The position numbers were made by a program, and so were the translations under genes. A DNA stretch of 64,000 bases from DATKMK01 sp035541895 (GTDB taxonomy: Bacteria; Desulfobacterota; Binatia; HRBIN30; JACQVA1): NCBI GenBank assembly GCA_035541895.1, contig DATKMK010000001.1, positions 48,899 to 112,898 of the forward strand, given 5' to 3'. Positions within the stretch are counted from its first letter, which is position 1, and every line of letters begins with the position of its first letter. Below are positions 22,967 through 32,228 of the stretch, piece by piece. Under the pieces are notes generated by a model that was given only the letters and a program-made list of their open reading frames with translations, was not told the DNA's origin and searched no databases.

Positions 22967-23866
22967 ATGATTGGCTACGTGCTGCGACTCGGTACGGTGT
23001 CTCTCGCGTTAAGCATTGCGGTCGGTGCCGCCGATGCGGGATGTCCCGGGGATGTCGACGGGAACAACATGGTGACGGTTGACGAACTGGTCCGCGCCGT
23101 CAACTCCGCCCTCAACGGTTGCGACTCAACGCAAACCTGCGGAAACGGAATGATTGAAGCGGGCGTCGGCGAGCAGTGCGACGGCAGCGAGTTGAACGGC
23201 GCGTCGTGCCAGACGCTGGGATTCACCGGCGGAACATTGGCGTGCAGCGGCGGGTGTCAGCTCGACACGCATAGCTGTGCGTGCGGGGGTATCGCCGCCG
23301 GCTTATTGAGCACGGGACAGACCCAGTGCGATCAGGGCTCAGGCACCCTCGGCGCATGCCCCGGGGCCCCGGCCGGCCAGGACGGAGCCGTGCGGAGCGG
23401 CGCGCCGCTGAGTTACACCGACAACAGCGACGGCACGATCATCGACAACGTCACCGGCTTACAATGGGAGAAGCTCTCGCGGGACGGAAGCGTGCACGAT
23501 CAGGACAACACCTACACATGGTACGCACTCTTTATGGGGAAGCTCCCGCTGTTGAACACGCCGCCGTGTTTTGCCGGGCACTGCGACTGGCGGTTGCCGA
23601 ACCGGCGCGAGGTGGAGAGCCTGGTCGACACCGGCCGCTACGGTCCGTCGATCAAGCCGGCTTTCTCGGATGCGAACTGCGCCGACAAATGCAAGGTGAC
23701 CGAGTGCAGTTGCACGGCGTTCGACGGGATCTTCTATTGGTCCTCGACGACACAGCAAGACTTGCCAACCTTCGCGTGGGCGGTCGACTTCAACGAAGGC
23801 AACGTCGTGAGCTACGAAAAGGGCGTCGTTCCGTTGCACGTACGCGCAGTACGCGGCGGGCTCTAG
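22967..23866 (+). CDS. secreted DUF1566 (Lcl C-terminal) protein with dockerin-like motif
   Basis: 299 residues from ATG 22967 (GGGGAGG upstream). Signal peptide, then a dockerin-like calcium-binding unit 'CPGDVDGNNMVTVDELV', then a Cys-rich 'CGNGMIEAGVGEQCDGSEL' repeat of the DUF4215/myxococcal type (residues about 55-105). The C-terminal half is DUF1566: 'DNSDGTIIDNVTGLQWEK', 'CDWRLPNRREVESLVD' and 'FYWSSTTQ...VDFNEGNV'. All point to a cell-surface or extracellular protein. The same dockerin-like unit appears at the C-terminus of the protein at 60152. A small hairpin (CTCCCC/GGGGAG at 22941-22956) overlaps its ribosome-binding site. Confidence 0.85.
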   Translation: MIGYVLRLGTVSLALSIAVGAADAGCPGDVDGNNMVTVDELVRAVNSALNGCDSTQTCGNGMIEAGVGEQCDGSELNGASCQTLGFTGGTLACSGGCQLDTHSCACGGIAAGLLSTGQTQCDQGSGTLGACPGAPAGQDGAVRSGAPLSYTDNSDGTIIDNVTGLQWEKLSRDGSVHDQDNTYTWYALFMGKLPLLNTPPCFAGHCDWRLPNRREVESLVDTGRYGPSIKPAFSDANCADKCKVTECSCTAFDGIFYWSSTTQQDLPTFAWAVDFNEGNVVSYEKGVVPLHVRAVRGGL

Positions 23867-23876
23867 GCGCTGAGCC

Positions 23877-25187
23877 TCATTTCTTCGGCGCCTGCGTCTC
23901 AGGCTTTTTGCCCGGGCTCTTGCGATCGTACGACTGTGGCCTGTGACATCCCGGCGCGCAACTGCCGCCAGTGTCGGTCTTCGCGAAGCGCAACGGCAGG
24001 CTCCACTTCCCAAACGGTACCGTATCCGCAATCAACGCCGGATTCTTGCTGCCGTGCCAGGCATGACATAGACGGCAACTCCGCCCCTTCAGCTTGTTGT
24101 TCACATGGAGGTAATGCAGGTTTCGTTCGCCGTCTCTGAAGTTGGTCGCAAACGAGGTCTCCGGGTACTGCAGCAGATCCCGTTTGTGACAGTTGAAGCA
24201 CAGCGGGTACTCGGTGCCGGTGTAGGGCACATACGTGTCGGCCGGGAACTTCGCGACCAGGAGCGTGTCGTTCTGGCTGCCGTGTGGCTCGTGGCAGCGC
24301 GTGCATTTGCCGTCGTTGCCGGGCCCGTGCAACACCGTCGCGTCTTTCGGAATGATGCTGTCATGACACGTGGTGCAAATGTCTTTGACTGGGCCGAGCA
24401 GCAGCTTCTCGTTGTCGCTGGCGTGCGGCGAATGACATGAGGCACAGCCCTTCTCCATGACCAGTGCCGGATGCCCGACCGGCGCGTCCTTGACGATGTC
24501 CGCGATTTGCGGGTGACAGAGAAAGCAGACCTCTTGCCCCTCCTGGGGCAACATCTTCGGAAAATCACTGCCGTGAGGATTGTGGCACGACGTGCACCCA
24601 CCCTGTAGGGCGGGATGCACGTTCTTCTTCTTCAACACCTCGGGCATATCGAGGTGACAGGTGAAGCAGAGATCCTCGCCTTCTTTCACCAACAAGTGCT
24701 TCGTGTTGGATTCGTGCGGTGTGTGGCAGGCCGTGCAGCTTCCGGCAGAAACGGGACCGTGGAGAACCTTGAAGCCGATGTGATCCGCATGACAGGTCCC
24801 GCACAGATCCTTCTGCGGCTGCGCCAGGAGTTTTTCTTGGTTCGACGAGTGGGGATTGTGGCAGGTCGTGCACATCCCGTTCTGGACGGGGAAATGGATG
24901 AGACTCTTGTCGCCGAATTTTTCGTGGCACGTGTAACACAGGTCGGGCGGCTCTTGTGTGAGCTTGAACGTGTTCTGCCCCTTTTTGGGATGCGGCGTCG
25001 CCACCGACTCGTGACAGGTCTCGCAATTTTCCGCAATGGGGTGAACGGTCGAGCCTTTGAGCAGCGTGGTGTGGCACTTCTCCGAGGTACACCCTTCATC
25101 CGCCGTCGCCGCGCGGCTAGCGACCGAAAGCGCGCACAGGAGAATCGGAAGCAACGGGAGGCGGGTTCGCTTGTTCTTCGAGGTCAT
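23877..25187 (-). CDS. multihaem cytochrome c, 13 CXXCH plus CX4CH and CX3CH
   Basis: 436 residues from ATG 25187 (AGAAGGGA upstream). Signal peptide, then an almost continuous array of haem motifs: thirteen CXXCH, an opening 'CTSEKCH' (CX4CH) and a final 'CAPGCH' (CX3CH). Motifs alternate as 'LC.TCH....VLHGPV..G.C..CH.PH.S', the doubled-CXXCH pattern of cytochrome c3/NrfB-like modules, so it is built from two-haem repeats of 60-65 residues. There is no lipobox or membrane helix, so it is periplasmic or exported. Last gene of the minus-strand conduit operon, 43 bp after the 12-motif cytochrome. The C-terminus is Lys/Pro-rich. Confidence 0.92.
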   Translation of the reverse strand: MTSKNKRTRLPLLPILLCALSVASRAATADEGCTSEKCHTTLLKGSTVHPIAENCETCHESVATPHPKKGQNTFKLTQEPPDLCYTCHEKFGDKSLIHFPVQNGMCTTCHNPHSSNQEKLLAQPQKDLCGTCHADHIGFKVLHGPVSAGSCTACHTPHESNTKHLLVKEGEDLCFTCHLDMPEVLKKKNVHPALQGGCTSCHNPHGSDFPKMLPQEGQEVCFLCHPQIADIVKDAPVGHPALVMEKGCASCHSPHASDNEKLLLGPVKDICTTCHDSIIPKDATVLHGPGNDGKCTRCHEPHGSQNDTLLVAKFPADTYVPYTGTEYPLCFNCHKRDLLQYPETSFATNFRDGERNLHYLHVNNKLKGRSCRLCHAWHGSKNPALIADTVPFGKWSLPLRFAKTDTGGSCAPGCHRPQSYDRKSPGKKPETQAPKK

Positions 25188-25230
25188 GCGTCGATCCCTT
25201 CTCTGCACCTTGGTTCGATCGTGAGACACG

Positions 25231-27237
25231 CTACGGGTAGACGCCGCAGACCACCCGCGCATTGGCGCAAAGTTGTGCGGCGACGGCTACGCCGGGCCGG
25301 CCGGTCGCGCCCGATGAGGCCGCCATATGAGCGGCGGCCGCGACCTTGGGCGCACCGAACGCCTTTACTGCGCTCGCCGCGCCACAGCCGCGCTGGTCGT
25401 GCAAGACGTTGTGGCAACAGAGGCTACAGCTTCCCGACGATGTGCCAGCGGACTCGAAGATCGGCACCGCATCGCTCGTCTTCCCCGATACCAACCGCGT
25501 GTCGAAGTTGATCAGGTATCGATGCGATCCGGTCGATACCGGCGCGCCCACGCTGGCTTCGCCGACTCCATGGGCATCGTGGCAGACGGAGCAGGTAGCC
25601 CCGTTCTTCAGATGCCCACTGTGGCCGCCGCCGCTGGCCGTCGTTCGGCCGCTCGTGCGCGGCTTGAAGCTGTCGTCGCGCAGGATGCTCGACCGATCAT
25701 GACAGCGGTAGCACAGGGCGTAGTTCTCGTAGTTCTCGGGCGTACCGTCGGCGGTCTCGTAGCGCTCCTTCAAGATCGGCGGGAACGCGGAGCCGTGCGG
25801 TCCGCGGGAGCCGGTCGCGTCGTCGGCGTGGCAGGCTGTGCAATAGATGAGTGTCGACGGAGTCATCGCCGGTTCGAAGCGCGACGGAATGCTCGGGACG
25901 TTCATGTTCCGGCCGATGGCGACGACCGGATGGTACGAGGCATTGCTCGGATCGAACGCCAAGCGCGTGTTGGTGATGCTGACGACGCGTTGAATGTACG
26001 CGACGTCGAGCGAATTGTCGCTGTGGCACTTGAAACAGATTTCATACTCGTAGTGTGCTGTTCGCAGCTCGACCCCGTTGCGATCGATGCCGCTCACGCC
26101 GCGAACCATCCCCGACGCATAGGGTGCCTCCGACGTTTCGCTCGTGAGCTGGTGCGGATTGTGACAATCGGGACATCCGACGGTCGGGATACCGGAGCGG
26201 CCGATCGCCCTCGGCGAGGACACCGCGTACGACGCCGCGGCCGGCTGACGGTGGGCGGACGGCTTTTGCATTTGCTGCGCGATGTCGACCGTACCGGGTG
26301 GAGTTTGCGCCGCCACTCCGATCCGCGCGGCGCCGACGACGATGCTCGCGGGATGCGGCGGGCCGGGCTGCGAGCTGTGACACCCGGTGGTGGTGCACGA
26401 GAACGCCGGCGGAGAGTCGGTGAAATTCAGCAGGTACTCGGCGGTGGGCGCGAAGTGTGGAGTGTGACAGGCCTCGCATCCCCATTCGGCCAGCTGCAGA
26501 TAGTTGGGCCAGGTCTTCGGTGGCCGGGGCAGAATCCCAACGACCGGTGCGCTTGAGGTCGCGTGTGCGGAAGTCGGCCACCCGGTGAGGCGATGGCAGG
26601 TGGTGCACAACGCGGAGTAGCGGTTGTCCTTGAGGAGAAATTTCCCATACGTGTCGTTGTGCGGATCGTGGCAGGTGCTGCAGTGCACCTGGTCCGTGCC
26701 GCCGAACGTGAGGTCAGTGGGCAGCGACGAGACCAACTCGTCGTTGGGAAGTGAACTGAAGTACGAGAAAGAAACCGGGTGATGCCCGGACAAGTCGACG
26801 CCAAAGTTCGAGAGACTCCCGGGCGGGAGCAGGTCGCCACCGGCCATCGTGATGCCGCCGGACGGGTTCACCACCGCTCCCATCCCGATCGTGCCGTCGT
26901 GACAGCTCAAGCACAGCTTGGTCGGGCCGGTGGGCTGCTGCAGCGGCCCGGCCCTGAGCGTCGGGCTGGTGTACACGGCATACGAGCGCGGCTCGAGTTG
27001 CTTGTTCCAGATCGGCGACAGCGGCGTGGCGTTGTGCGGCGTGTGACAGAAAATGCAGATGCGAGTTTCCGTGGCCGCGCGGATCGGCCCGGGTCCCGAA
27101 ACGGCGAGGTTGTGCTTGGTGTTCACCATGTCGGCGGGCGCTTGGGCGGTGGCCGGTGACATCGTCGCGAGCCACCAGGCGACCACGACCCCCAACCGCA
27201 TCGGCACGCTGCGGTCTCTATGAGGCGTTGCCCGCAT
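25231..27237 (-). CDS. large multihaem cytochrome c, 10 CXXCH plus CX4CH and CX3CH
   Basis: 668 residues if started at ATG 27237 (GGAGG three bases upstream, overlapping the NHL gene by 20 bp); ATG 27201 is the alternative. Signal peptide 'MSPATAQA', then ten CXXCH, a 'CTTTGCH' and a final 'CSLCCH'. Motifs are spaced widely and often followed by PHN/PHQ/AHG ('CIFCHTPHN', 'CSTCHDPHN', 'CPDCHNPH'), a style typical of large exported cytochromes of metal-reducing bacteria. The gap between haems leaves room for beta-rich domains. With no anchor and lying next to the outer-membrane barrel gene, it is a candidate extracellular partner of the conduit. Its last 50 residues are Ala-rich and unlike the rest. 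Confidence 0.9.
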   Translation of the reverse strand: MRATPHRDRSVPMRLGVVVAWWLATMSPATAQAPADMVNTKHNLAVSGPGPIRAATETRICIFCHTPHNATPLSPIWNKQLEPRSYAVYTSPTLRAGPLQQPTGPTKLCLSCHDGTIGMGAVVNPSGGITMAGGDLLPPGSLSNFGVDLSGHHPVSFSYFSSLPNDELVSSLPTDLTFGGTDQVHCSTCHDPHNDTYGKFLLKDNRYSALCTTCHRLTGWPTSAHATSSAPVVGILPRPPKTWPNYLQLAEWGCEACHTPHFAPTAEYLLNFTDSPPAFSCTTTGCHSSQPGPPHPASIVVGAARIGVAAQTPPGTVDIAQQMQKPSAHRQPAAASYAVSSPRAIGRSGIPTVGCPDCHNPHQLTSETSEAPYASGMVRGVSGIDRNGVELRTAHYEYEICFKCHSDNSLDVAYIQRVVSITNTRLAFDPSNASYHPVVAIGRNMNVPSIPSRFEPAMTPSTLIYCTACHADDATGSRGPHGSAFPPILKERYETADGTPENYENYALCYRCHDRSSILRDDSFKPRTSGRTTASGGGHSGHLKNGATCSVCHDAHGVGEASVGAPVSTGSHRYLINFDTRLVSGKTSDAVPIFESAGTSSGSCSLCCHNVLHDQRGCGAASAVKAFGAPKVAAAAHMAASSGATGRPGVAVAAQLCANARVVCGVYP

Positions 27238-28285
27238 ATGCCTCCGCGATCTGAAACACCTGGATACGACGATTGTACGTGTCGCACACGTACAACTCGT
27301 CGCTCGCGCTGATGAATGCTCCCGATGGCAACCAAAACTCGCCGAAGTTCCAGCCGCGCTGGCCAACCGTCAACAAGAAGTCGCCGGTGCGATTGAAGAG
27401 TTGAACGTTGTCGAACAGCCCGTCGACCACGTAAACGATTCCGTCACGATCGACGGCCACCCCCTTCGGCATCGCGAGATCGCCCGAGCCGTCGCCGTGG
27501 TGACCGAACGAGCCGACGAACTTTCCCTCCTCGGTGAAGATGGCGATGCGGAAGTTGAGCGAGTCGGTGACGTACAACTCGCCGGCAGGCGAGCGAAAGA
27601 TGCGGGTGGGGAAATTGAACCGGCCCGGAGCGTCTCCGCGCTCGCCGAACGAAAACGCGAACTGGCCGTCGGTCGCAAACGCATGCACCCGGTTGGCAAG
27701 GGTATCGACCACATAGATCAACTTCTTCTCTGGGCTATACGCGAGACCGGTGGGGCGGCGCAGCGTCTCTCCGCCGGCGTGTTCGAGCACGGCCTTTGAC
27801 TTTCCGTCGGCTCCGAACACGACCACCCGCCCACTCGAGTCGGACACGTACAGCTGCGACTCGCCATCAAAAGTCACCTCGACCGGGGAAACGAGTCCGC
27901 CCTGCTCCGTCGCCGCAAGTTGCAGGTACCGCTGCGATCCGGGAAGGTAGAGGTGGACGCTCCGTCGGCCCATATCGGCGACCGCGATTCGACCGTCCGG
28001 ACCCACGGCAACCGCGACCGGAGCCAGGAACGAGTTACGCTCGTCCTCGGTACCGAACACGATGGTCTGCAACAATCGAGCGGATCCCATGTTGGGCGTG
28101 AAACCGGTCAGCGACTTCACGTACGTGACCTTGGCCTTGCTCGGCTGGAACGGCCATTGAAGTGCGACCTCGGGGTGCACCGTGTTGACCGTCCACTTCG
28201 ACGCGCAGGCCGACACCAGCGAGAGGACGCAGCACAGGCAACCTACCCAAGCTCGCAGTTGTGTGCGCGGATTGCGTCGTGTCAT
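27218..28285 (-). CDS. NHL-repeat beta-propeller lipoprotein (second)
   Basis: 355 residues. Lipoprotein signal ending in lipobox 'LVSAC'. Six NHL blades follow, with repeated segments such as 'PVAVAVGPDGRIAVADMGRRSVHLY', 'LRRPTGLAYSPEKKLIYVVDTLANRVH' and 'MPKGVAVDRDGIVYVVDG'. NHL propellers are protein-binding or scaffold domains; in Geobacter-like porin-cytochrome clusters NHL proteins commonly accompany the barrel and cytochromes. It lies 9 bp after the barrel gene and overlaps the next cytochrome gene, so it is part of that operon. The propeller is clearly related to the one at 30944. Confidence 0.9.
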   Translation of the reverse strand: MTRRNPRTQLRAWVGCLCCVLSLVSACASKWTVNTVHPEVALQWPFQPSKAKVTYVKSLTGFTPNMGSARLLQTIVFGTEDERNSFLAPVAVAVGPDGRIAVADMGRRSVHLYLPGSQRYLQLAATEQGGLVSPVEVTFDGESQLYVSDSSGRVVVFGADGKSKAVLEHAGGETLRRPTGLAYSPEKKLIYVVDTLANRVHAFATDGQFAFSFGERGDAPGRFNFPTRIFRSPAGELYVTDSLNFRIAIFTEEGKFVGSFGHHGDGSGDLAMPKGVAVDRDGIVYVVDGLFDNVQLFNRTGDFLLTVGQRGWNFGEFWLPSGAFISASDELYVCDTYNRRIQVFQIAEAYAGNAS

Positions 28286-28294
28286 GCGGCCATC

Positions 28295-30370
28295 TCAGAA
28301 GAGCCGTCTGCGGACGGTTAGGTAGAAGCGCTGGTGATCACGGTTTTGCGTGGTGATGGTGGAGCCGGAGGAGTCATACCCGTATGCGGTTCCGCCGGCG
28401 ATGAGATCGAACTTGCCAATGTGCCACGTCAACGAACCATAGGTCGAGTACCCGTCGGTATCGACCAAGCTGCTGACGTGCGTGTAGGACCCGCCACCAC
28501 CTACGACCAATCTGCGCGAAAAGAACTGCTTCTGCACGTTGGCGCCGAAGATCTCCGTTTCCTCGGTGTACGGTCCGTTACTGTAACCCGACTGCCCGTT
28601 GTAATAGTCCTTGTTGAGATAGGAGGCCGTCGCGTACAAGCTCGTCGTATCGTTCAGCTCGGCAACATATTGCGCCTCACTACGCCACGAGCGATACGGG
28701 CCGACGCTCCAGTGAAAGTCTTGAAACTCCCCCAATAGCCGCCACGGCGGGTAGTTCACGACCATGCCGGCGGTGTAGGTCGTCGAGTCGATCGGGGTGC
28801 CGGAAAACGTCCCGGACAGCACGTCCGACTGCACAACCAAATAACTGAAGTACGGATTGAAGACGTTGTTGTATAGTTGGGCGCTGACATTCGCCGCCAG
28901 CGAGTCGGTTCGCAGCTCGAAGTTGCCGGGGCTGATGTCGTAGGAGACGAGGAACGTGAACGTCCCCGGGATCGCGAACGGCGGATCGTGCGGCGGCAAA
29001 GCGATCACTCGGATCTCGACGGTGTTGTTGGGCGCGGGCGACACCAAATAGGTGGACGGCGCCATGTAAATGATTTCCGGTGTCGGCGCCTCCACGCTCA
29101 GATACACATTGATGCTGCTCTGCACGACGTTTTGCTGGTCGAGGGTAAACGTGCCCGGGGGGACCGCCACGTTCGCGTGCGGCTCGAGCACCACACTCAC
29201 CGCGCTGCCGCTGCTATCCGTATCGGTGCGGCCGAGACTGAGCCCGGAGAGGAGACGGCCCTGCGGGATCAGCTTCGCGTAGTTGAAGGTCAGCGAGTTT
29301 CCCAGCGTCGTGACCTCGCCGCCGGCCGAGTTTTGGTCGCTGTGTTGGAGAATGTAGTTGGTATCCAGACTCTCGTACAGTCGATGGTAGATGTCGAAGA
29401 AAATGGTCTTGTTGCGGTTGAAGGACGATTGCGCCGGTCCGGTGGCGAGGTCCGTGCTGCTGCTGTTGTCTTGATAGCGGTAGGAGGCGTCGCTTCTGAA
29501 GTTGAGCGGGAGGTAGGCGGTCCACAAGGTGTAGGCACCCAGCTGGTCGCTGTCGAAATCCGTCGACTGCGGATCGCTCTGATGAAAGGTGTCGTAGTTG
29601 AAAGTGTTGTACACGCGCAGGCGGTCCCACCGGATCGTGTTGCTTGCGAGATACTCCATGGAATCACCGTCGAGTCCAGTGGAGTTGCTGAACCACGACG
29701 GGTTGAAGGCGCCGGTGAGGGCGAACATGTCGGTGGCGCCGAACTGATTCACGTAGTCGCCGTCCAGGCTGTATTTCGAGACTCGCGATGTCACCGAGCC
29801 GTAGTCGTAGTCATCGTATATGTACGACGACCGCGCGGCATACGGCCGCTCCTTGTACCGAAACAGCACCGCGTAGTGATCTTGAACGGCAGTGCTCGTG
29901 GAAGCGGAAAGCTCGGGAACCACCGGCTCGAATCGCGCCGCAAACAGCGACAGGTTGTAGGGGTGCTCGGGCAAAAAATGGAGCGCCAAGTCATATTCGA
30001 AGCCCGTGCTGTCTTGCCATCCTTGGTCGCCGATGGTCGAGTTCTCGTAGTTTTCCTGACGCAACGAGCCAGCGATCGAGAAGTGGTATTGCACAAATCG
30101 CGGATGGTAGGAGTAGCCGTCCGAGTACAGACTGATGCGCTCTCGGAAGAAGGTATCGTGCCAGTTGGTGGTGCGACCATTGCTGGTCAGGTTGTCGCGC
30201 TCGTATGAGGTGTACGCGTCGAAGAACGCCCCATTCTCCAGCGAACGCGGCGCAAACTCCGACCAGTCACCGCGGGCTGCAGAGGGAACCAGGCTGAGAC
30301 TCGCGCACCACAGACAGACGATCGCCCATCGCCAGACCGCGCCCGCCCTTCCTTCGACCCCGATCGTCAT
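28295..30370 (-). CDS. outer-membrane beta-barrel of a porin-cytochrome conduit
   Basis: 691 residues. Signal peptide 'SAARG', then a long series of alternating aromatic/polar strands ('NWHDTFFRERISLYSDGYSYHP', 'YNLSLFAARFEPVVP', 'LRVYNTFNYDTFHQS') ending in a terminal strand 'HQRFYLTVRRRLF' with a C-terminal Phe, the usual outer-membrane insertion signal. About 20 or more strands are possible. Residues around 400-460 form a loop of Pro-rich sequence predicted to be extracellular or plug-like. No haem motif. Between a pentahaem lipoprotein (9 bp upstream) and an NHL lipoprotein, it is the likely pore through which cytochromes contact each other, like MtrB/OmbB in function though I see no clear sequence match. 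Confidence 0.82.
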   Translation of the reverse strand: MTIGVEGRAGAVWRWAIVCLWCASLSLVPSAARGDWSEFAPRSLENGAFFDAYTSYERDNLTSNGRTTNWHDTFFRERISLYSDGYSYHPRFVQYHFSIAGSLRQENYENSTIGDQGWQDSTGFEYDLALHFLPEHPYNLSLFAARFEPVVPELSASTSTAVQDHYAVLFRYKERPYAARSSYIYDDYDYGSVTSRVSKYSLDGDYVNQFGATDMFALTGAFNPSWFSNSTGLDGDSMEYLASNTIRWDRLRVYNTFNYDTFHQSDPQSTDFDSDQLGAYTLWTAYLPLNFRSDASYRYQDNSSSTDLATGPAQSSFNRNKTIFFDIYHRLYESLDTNYILQHSDQNSAGGEVTTLGNSLTFNYAKLIPQGRLLSGLSLGRTDTDSSGSAVSVVLEPHANVAVPPGTFTLDQQNVVQSSINVYLSVEAPTPEIIYMAPSTYLVSPAPNNTVEIRVIALPPHDPPFAIPGTFTFLVSYDISPGNFELRTDSLAANVSAQLYNNVFNPYFSYLVVQSDVLSGTFSGTPIDSTTYTAGMVVNYPPWRLLGEFQDFHWSVGPYRSWRSEAQYVAELNDTTSLYATASYLNKDYYNGQSGYSNGPYTEETEIFGANVQKQFFSRRLVVGGGGSYTHVSSLVDTDGYSTYGSLTWHIGKFDLIAGGTAYGYDSSGSTITTQNRDHQRFYLTVRRRLF

Positions 30371-30379
30371 CTCAGCCTG

Positions 30380-30910
30380 TCATCGCACCAAGTACTGCTT
30401 GTCCGACATGTGCGGGTCGTGACAGACGGTACAGGGCTCTTCCGTACCCGCGTGTGCCGGGTTCTTCGCAACTGCTTGAGGCTCGTGACAATGGAGGCAG
30501 AAGGTGTCCGACTCGGACACGAGGAGATACCGGTAGCGCGAGTTGTGCGGATCGTGACAGGCGGTGCACCCGCCCGACGCCAGTGGGCCGTGGACGTACT
30601 TCTTATCGGTCTTGAATTCGTGGCACCGAAAACACAGTTGGTCGCCCGGCACGATCAGCGCGTTGGTGGCCGTCGCGTCATGGCAGGCGTTGCAGAGGTG
30701 TGCCGCGTACGGCCCGTGTTCGCTGTGCCGAGCGCGTTGACGGACCAGGTCGGCCGGTGCCTCAACGGTCGGAATGATCGGTGTGGGCGTTGGGGGCGGC
30801 GGCACTCCGTCGAACAAAAGCGAGAGGACCTTATAACGAGCGGTCGCGTCGCAGCCTGCCGACAAGATCGCCAGCAGGCCGGCACACGTGAACACGGTCC
30901 AACTCTTCAT
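30380..30910 (-). CDS. pentahaem c-type lipoprotein
   Basis: 176 residues: signal peptide with lipobox 'LSAGC', a Pro/Thr linker ('PPPPTPTPIIP'), then five CXXCH ('CNACHDA', 'CFRCHEF', 'CTACHDPHN', 'CLHCHEP', 'CTVCHDPH') spaced 20-30 residues apart. Lipid anchoring in the outer membrane's inner leaflet and a small haem wire suit a component that plugs into the beta-barrel encoded 9 bp downstream, as OmaB/MtrA-like subunits do in porin-cytochrome complexes. Also possible: a periplasmic relay only. Follows the first NHL gene by 33 bp. Confidence 0.9.
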   Translation of the reverse strand: MKSWTVFTCAGLLAILSAGCDATARYKVLSLLFDGVPPPPTPTPIIPTVEAPADLVRQRARHSEHGPYAAHLCNACHDATATNALIVPGDQLCFRCHEFKTDKKYVHGPLASGGCTACHDPHNSRYRYLLVSESDTFCLHCHEPQAVAKNPAHAGTEEPCTVCHDPHMSDKQYLVR

Positions 30911-30943
30911 GAGAAGCTGAACACTCGCGTTCTCTCCCCCAGC

Positions 30944-32164
30944 TTACTGCAACTTCGGCGGCTCCGACTTCGGCTGTTGTGCCTTTTCCTGTTCTCGCTT
31001 CCGCTGCTCTTCGATCTGCTTTCGTAGCTCTACGTCGGAGAGATACTTCACGCCTTCCTGCTGTCCGAACGCGAACACGTTGACCCGACGGTCGCCGAAT
31101 TGGCTGGTAACGAAGATCAGATATTCGATCCGAAAGCCGGGTTCGACGTACGGCTGGAAATACTGCAAGTTGTCGTAGTCGATCGTGACCTTTGCCGGCA
31201 GCACGAAGCCGCCGCGCTTGTCGCCCGTGCCGCCGAAGAACATGAGCAATCGTCCGTCGCCGTTGAAGATCTGGACGTTGTTGAAGGAGGCATCGACGGC
31301 ATACAAGCGACCGTCGCGATCCAGCGCGATGCCCTTGGGTCGGGCGAAGTGTCCGTAGTTGTCTCCCGGCCGGCCGAACGTCCGTTTGAAATGTCCGTCG
31401 CGATCGAACTTGACGATCTGAAAGCGCCCAGCGTCGGTGACGTAGAGATATCCCTCACGGTCAAAGGCGAGATTGGTCGGCCGGTCGAGGCGCTCGGAGG
31501 GAGCGCCCTTGTCCCCGATCGCCTTGACCATCTCCCCGCTGTGCTTGTCGAACACCTTCACTAGGCCGTGGGCAACGTCGGCCACGTACACGCGATCTTC
31601 GAGCGTCACCGCGTCGACCGGCCGCCAGTCGCCCGGCTGACCGTACGCCGTGACGTACTCGTCGTTGCGATTGAATACGACGATCTGTCCTCGCACCGGG
31701 TCGGCAATGTATTTGGTGCCGTCGGGTTCGATGCTGATGTTGGTGGGTTGGCGGAGCGTTCCCGGGCCGACGGTGCCTTTCATCGCCGCAAAGGTCTTGC
31801 TCTTCAGGTCGAACACAAAGATGGTCGCATTGGTGTCGCAGACGTAGAGTTTTCCGTCGTACACGGCGATGCCGTAGGCCTTGTCGACGCGGACATCCTG
31901 GAGTTCGCCGACCACGAAACGGTTGAACGCCGACTGCTCTTGCACGTCACGCAGTCCGCTGAACGCCGTCAGAAACTGGATGCGCGGCAGATCTGGAGCC
32001 GAGGGAAAGAATACCGCCGGCTCCTTCTTGCGCGGCGCGGCGCAGCCATGCGCGAGCAGCATCAACCCAAACCACCAGACCAAGATCGATGGGCGAACCA
32101 GCGTCGACGCGACGGCTGGTCGCCGGCGATCGGTTTCCGTGTCGCGATCGGGCATCCGTCTCAT
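30944..32164 (-). CDS. NHL-repeat beta-propeller lipoprotein (first)
   Basis: About 406 residues from ATG 32164; a nearby ATG at 32155 is also possible. Signal sequence with lipobox 'LLAHGC', a short linker, then six blades with NHL-type repeats such as 'RPTNLAFDREGYLYVTDAGRFQIVKFD' and 'ARPKGIALDRDGRLYAVDASFNNVQIF'. The C-terminus ends with a Glu/Lys/Gln-rich helix ('LRKQIEEQRKREQEKAQQ') that may form a coiled coil. Its blades resemble those of the second NHL protein (27218), pointing to duplication. Upstream lies the terminator at 32229-32263, so it probably has its own promoter. Confidence 0.9.
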   Translation of the reverse strand: MRRMPDRDTETDRRRPAVASTLVRPSILVWWFGLMLLAHGCAAPRKKEPAVFFPSAPDLPRIQFLTAFSGLRDVQEQSAFNRFVVGELQDVRVDKAYGIAVYDGKLYVCDTNATIFVFDLKSKTFAAMKGTVGPGTLRQPTNISIEPDGTKYIADPVRGQIVVFNRNDEYVTAYGQPGDWRPVDAVTLEDRVYVADVAHGLVKVFDKHSGEMVKAIGDKGAPSERLDRPTNLAFDREGYLYVTDAGRFQIVKFDRDGHFKRTFGRPGDNYGHFARPKGIALDRDGRLYAVDASFNNVQIFNGDGRLLMFFGGTGDKRGGFVLPAKVTIDYDNLQYFQPYVEPGFRIEYLIFVTSQFGDRRVNVFAFGQQEGVKYLSDVELRKQIEEQRKREQEKAQQPKSEPPKLQ

Positions 32165-32228
32165 GCCCCGGTTTTGACAACGTCCGTCTGTGTTTTCAAG
32201 GTAATCCGTCTGGGCACCAACCGTCAGG

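Noticed and set aside
28877..30208. 443-codon plus-strand frame opposite the outer-membrane barrel
   Set aside because: Antisense shadow; the minus-strand barrel has signal peptide, strands and Phe terminus.
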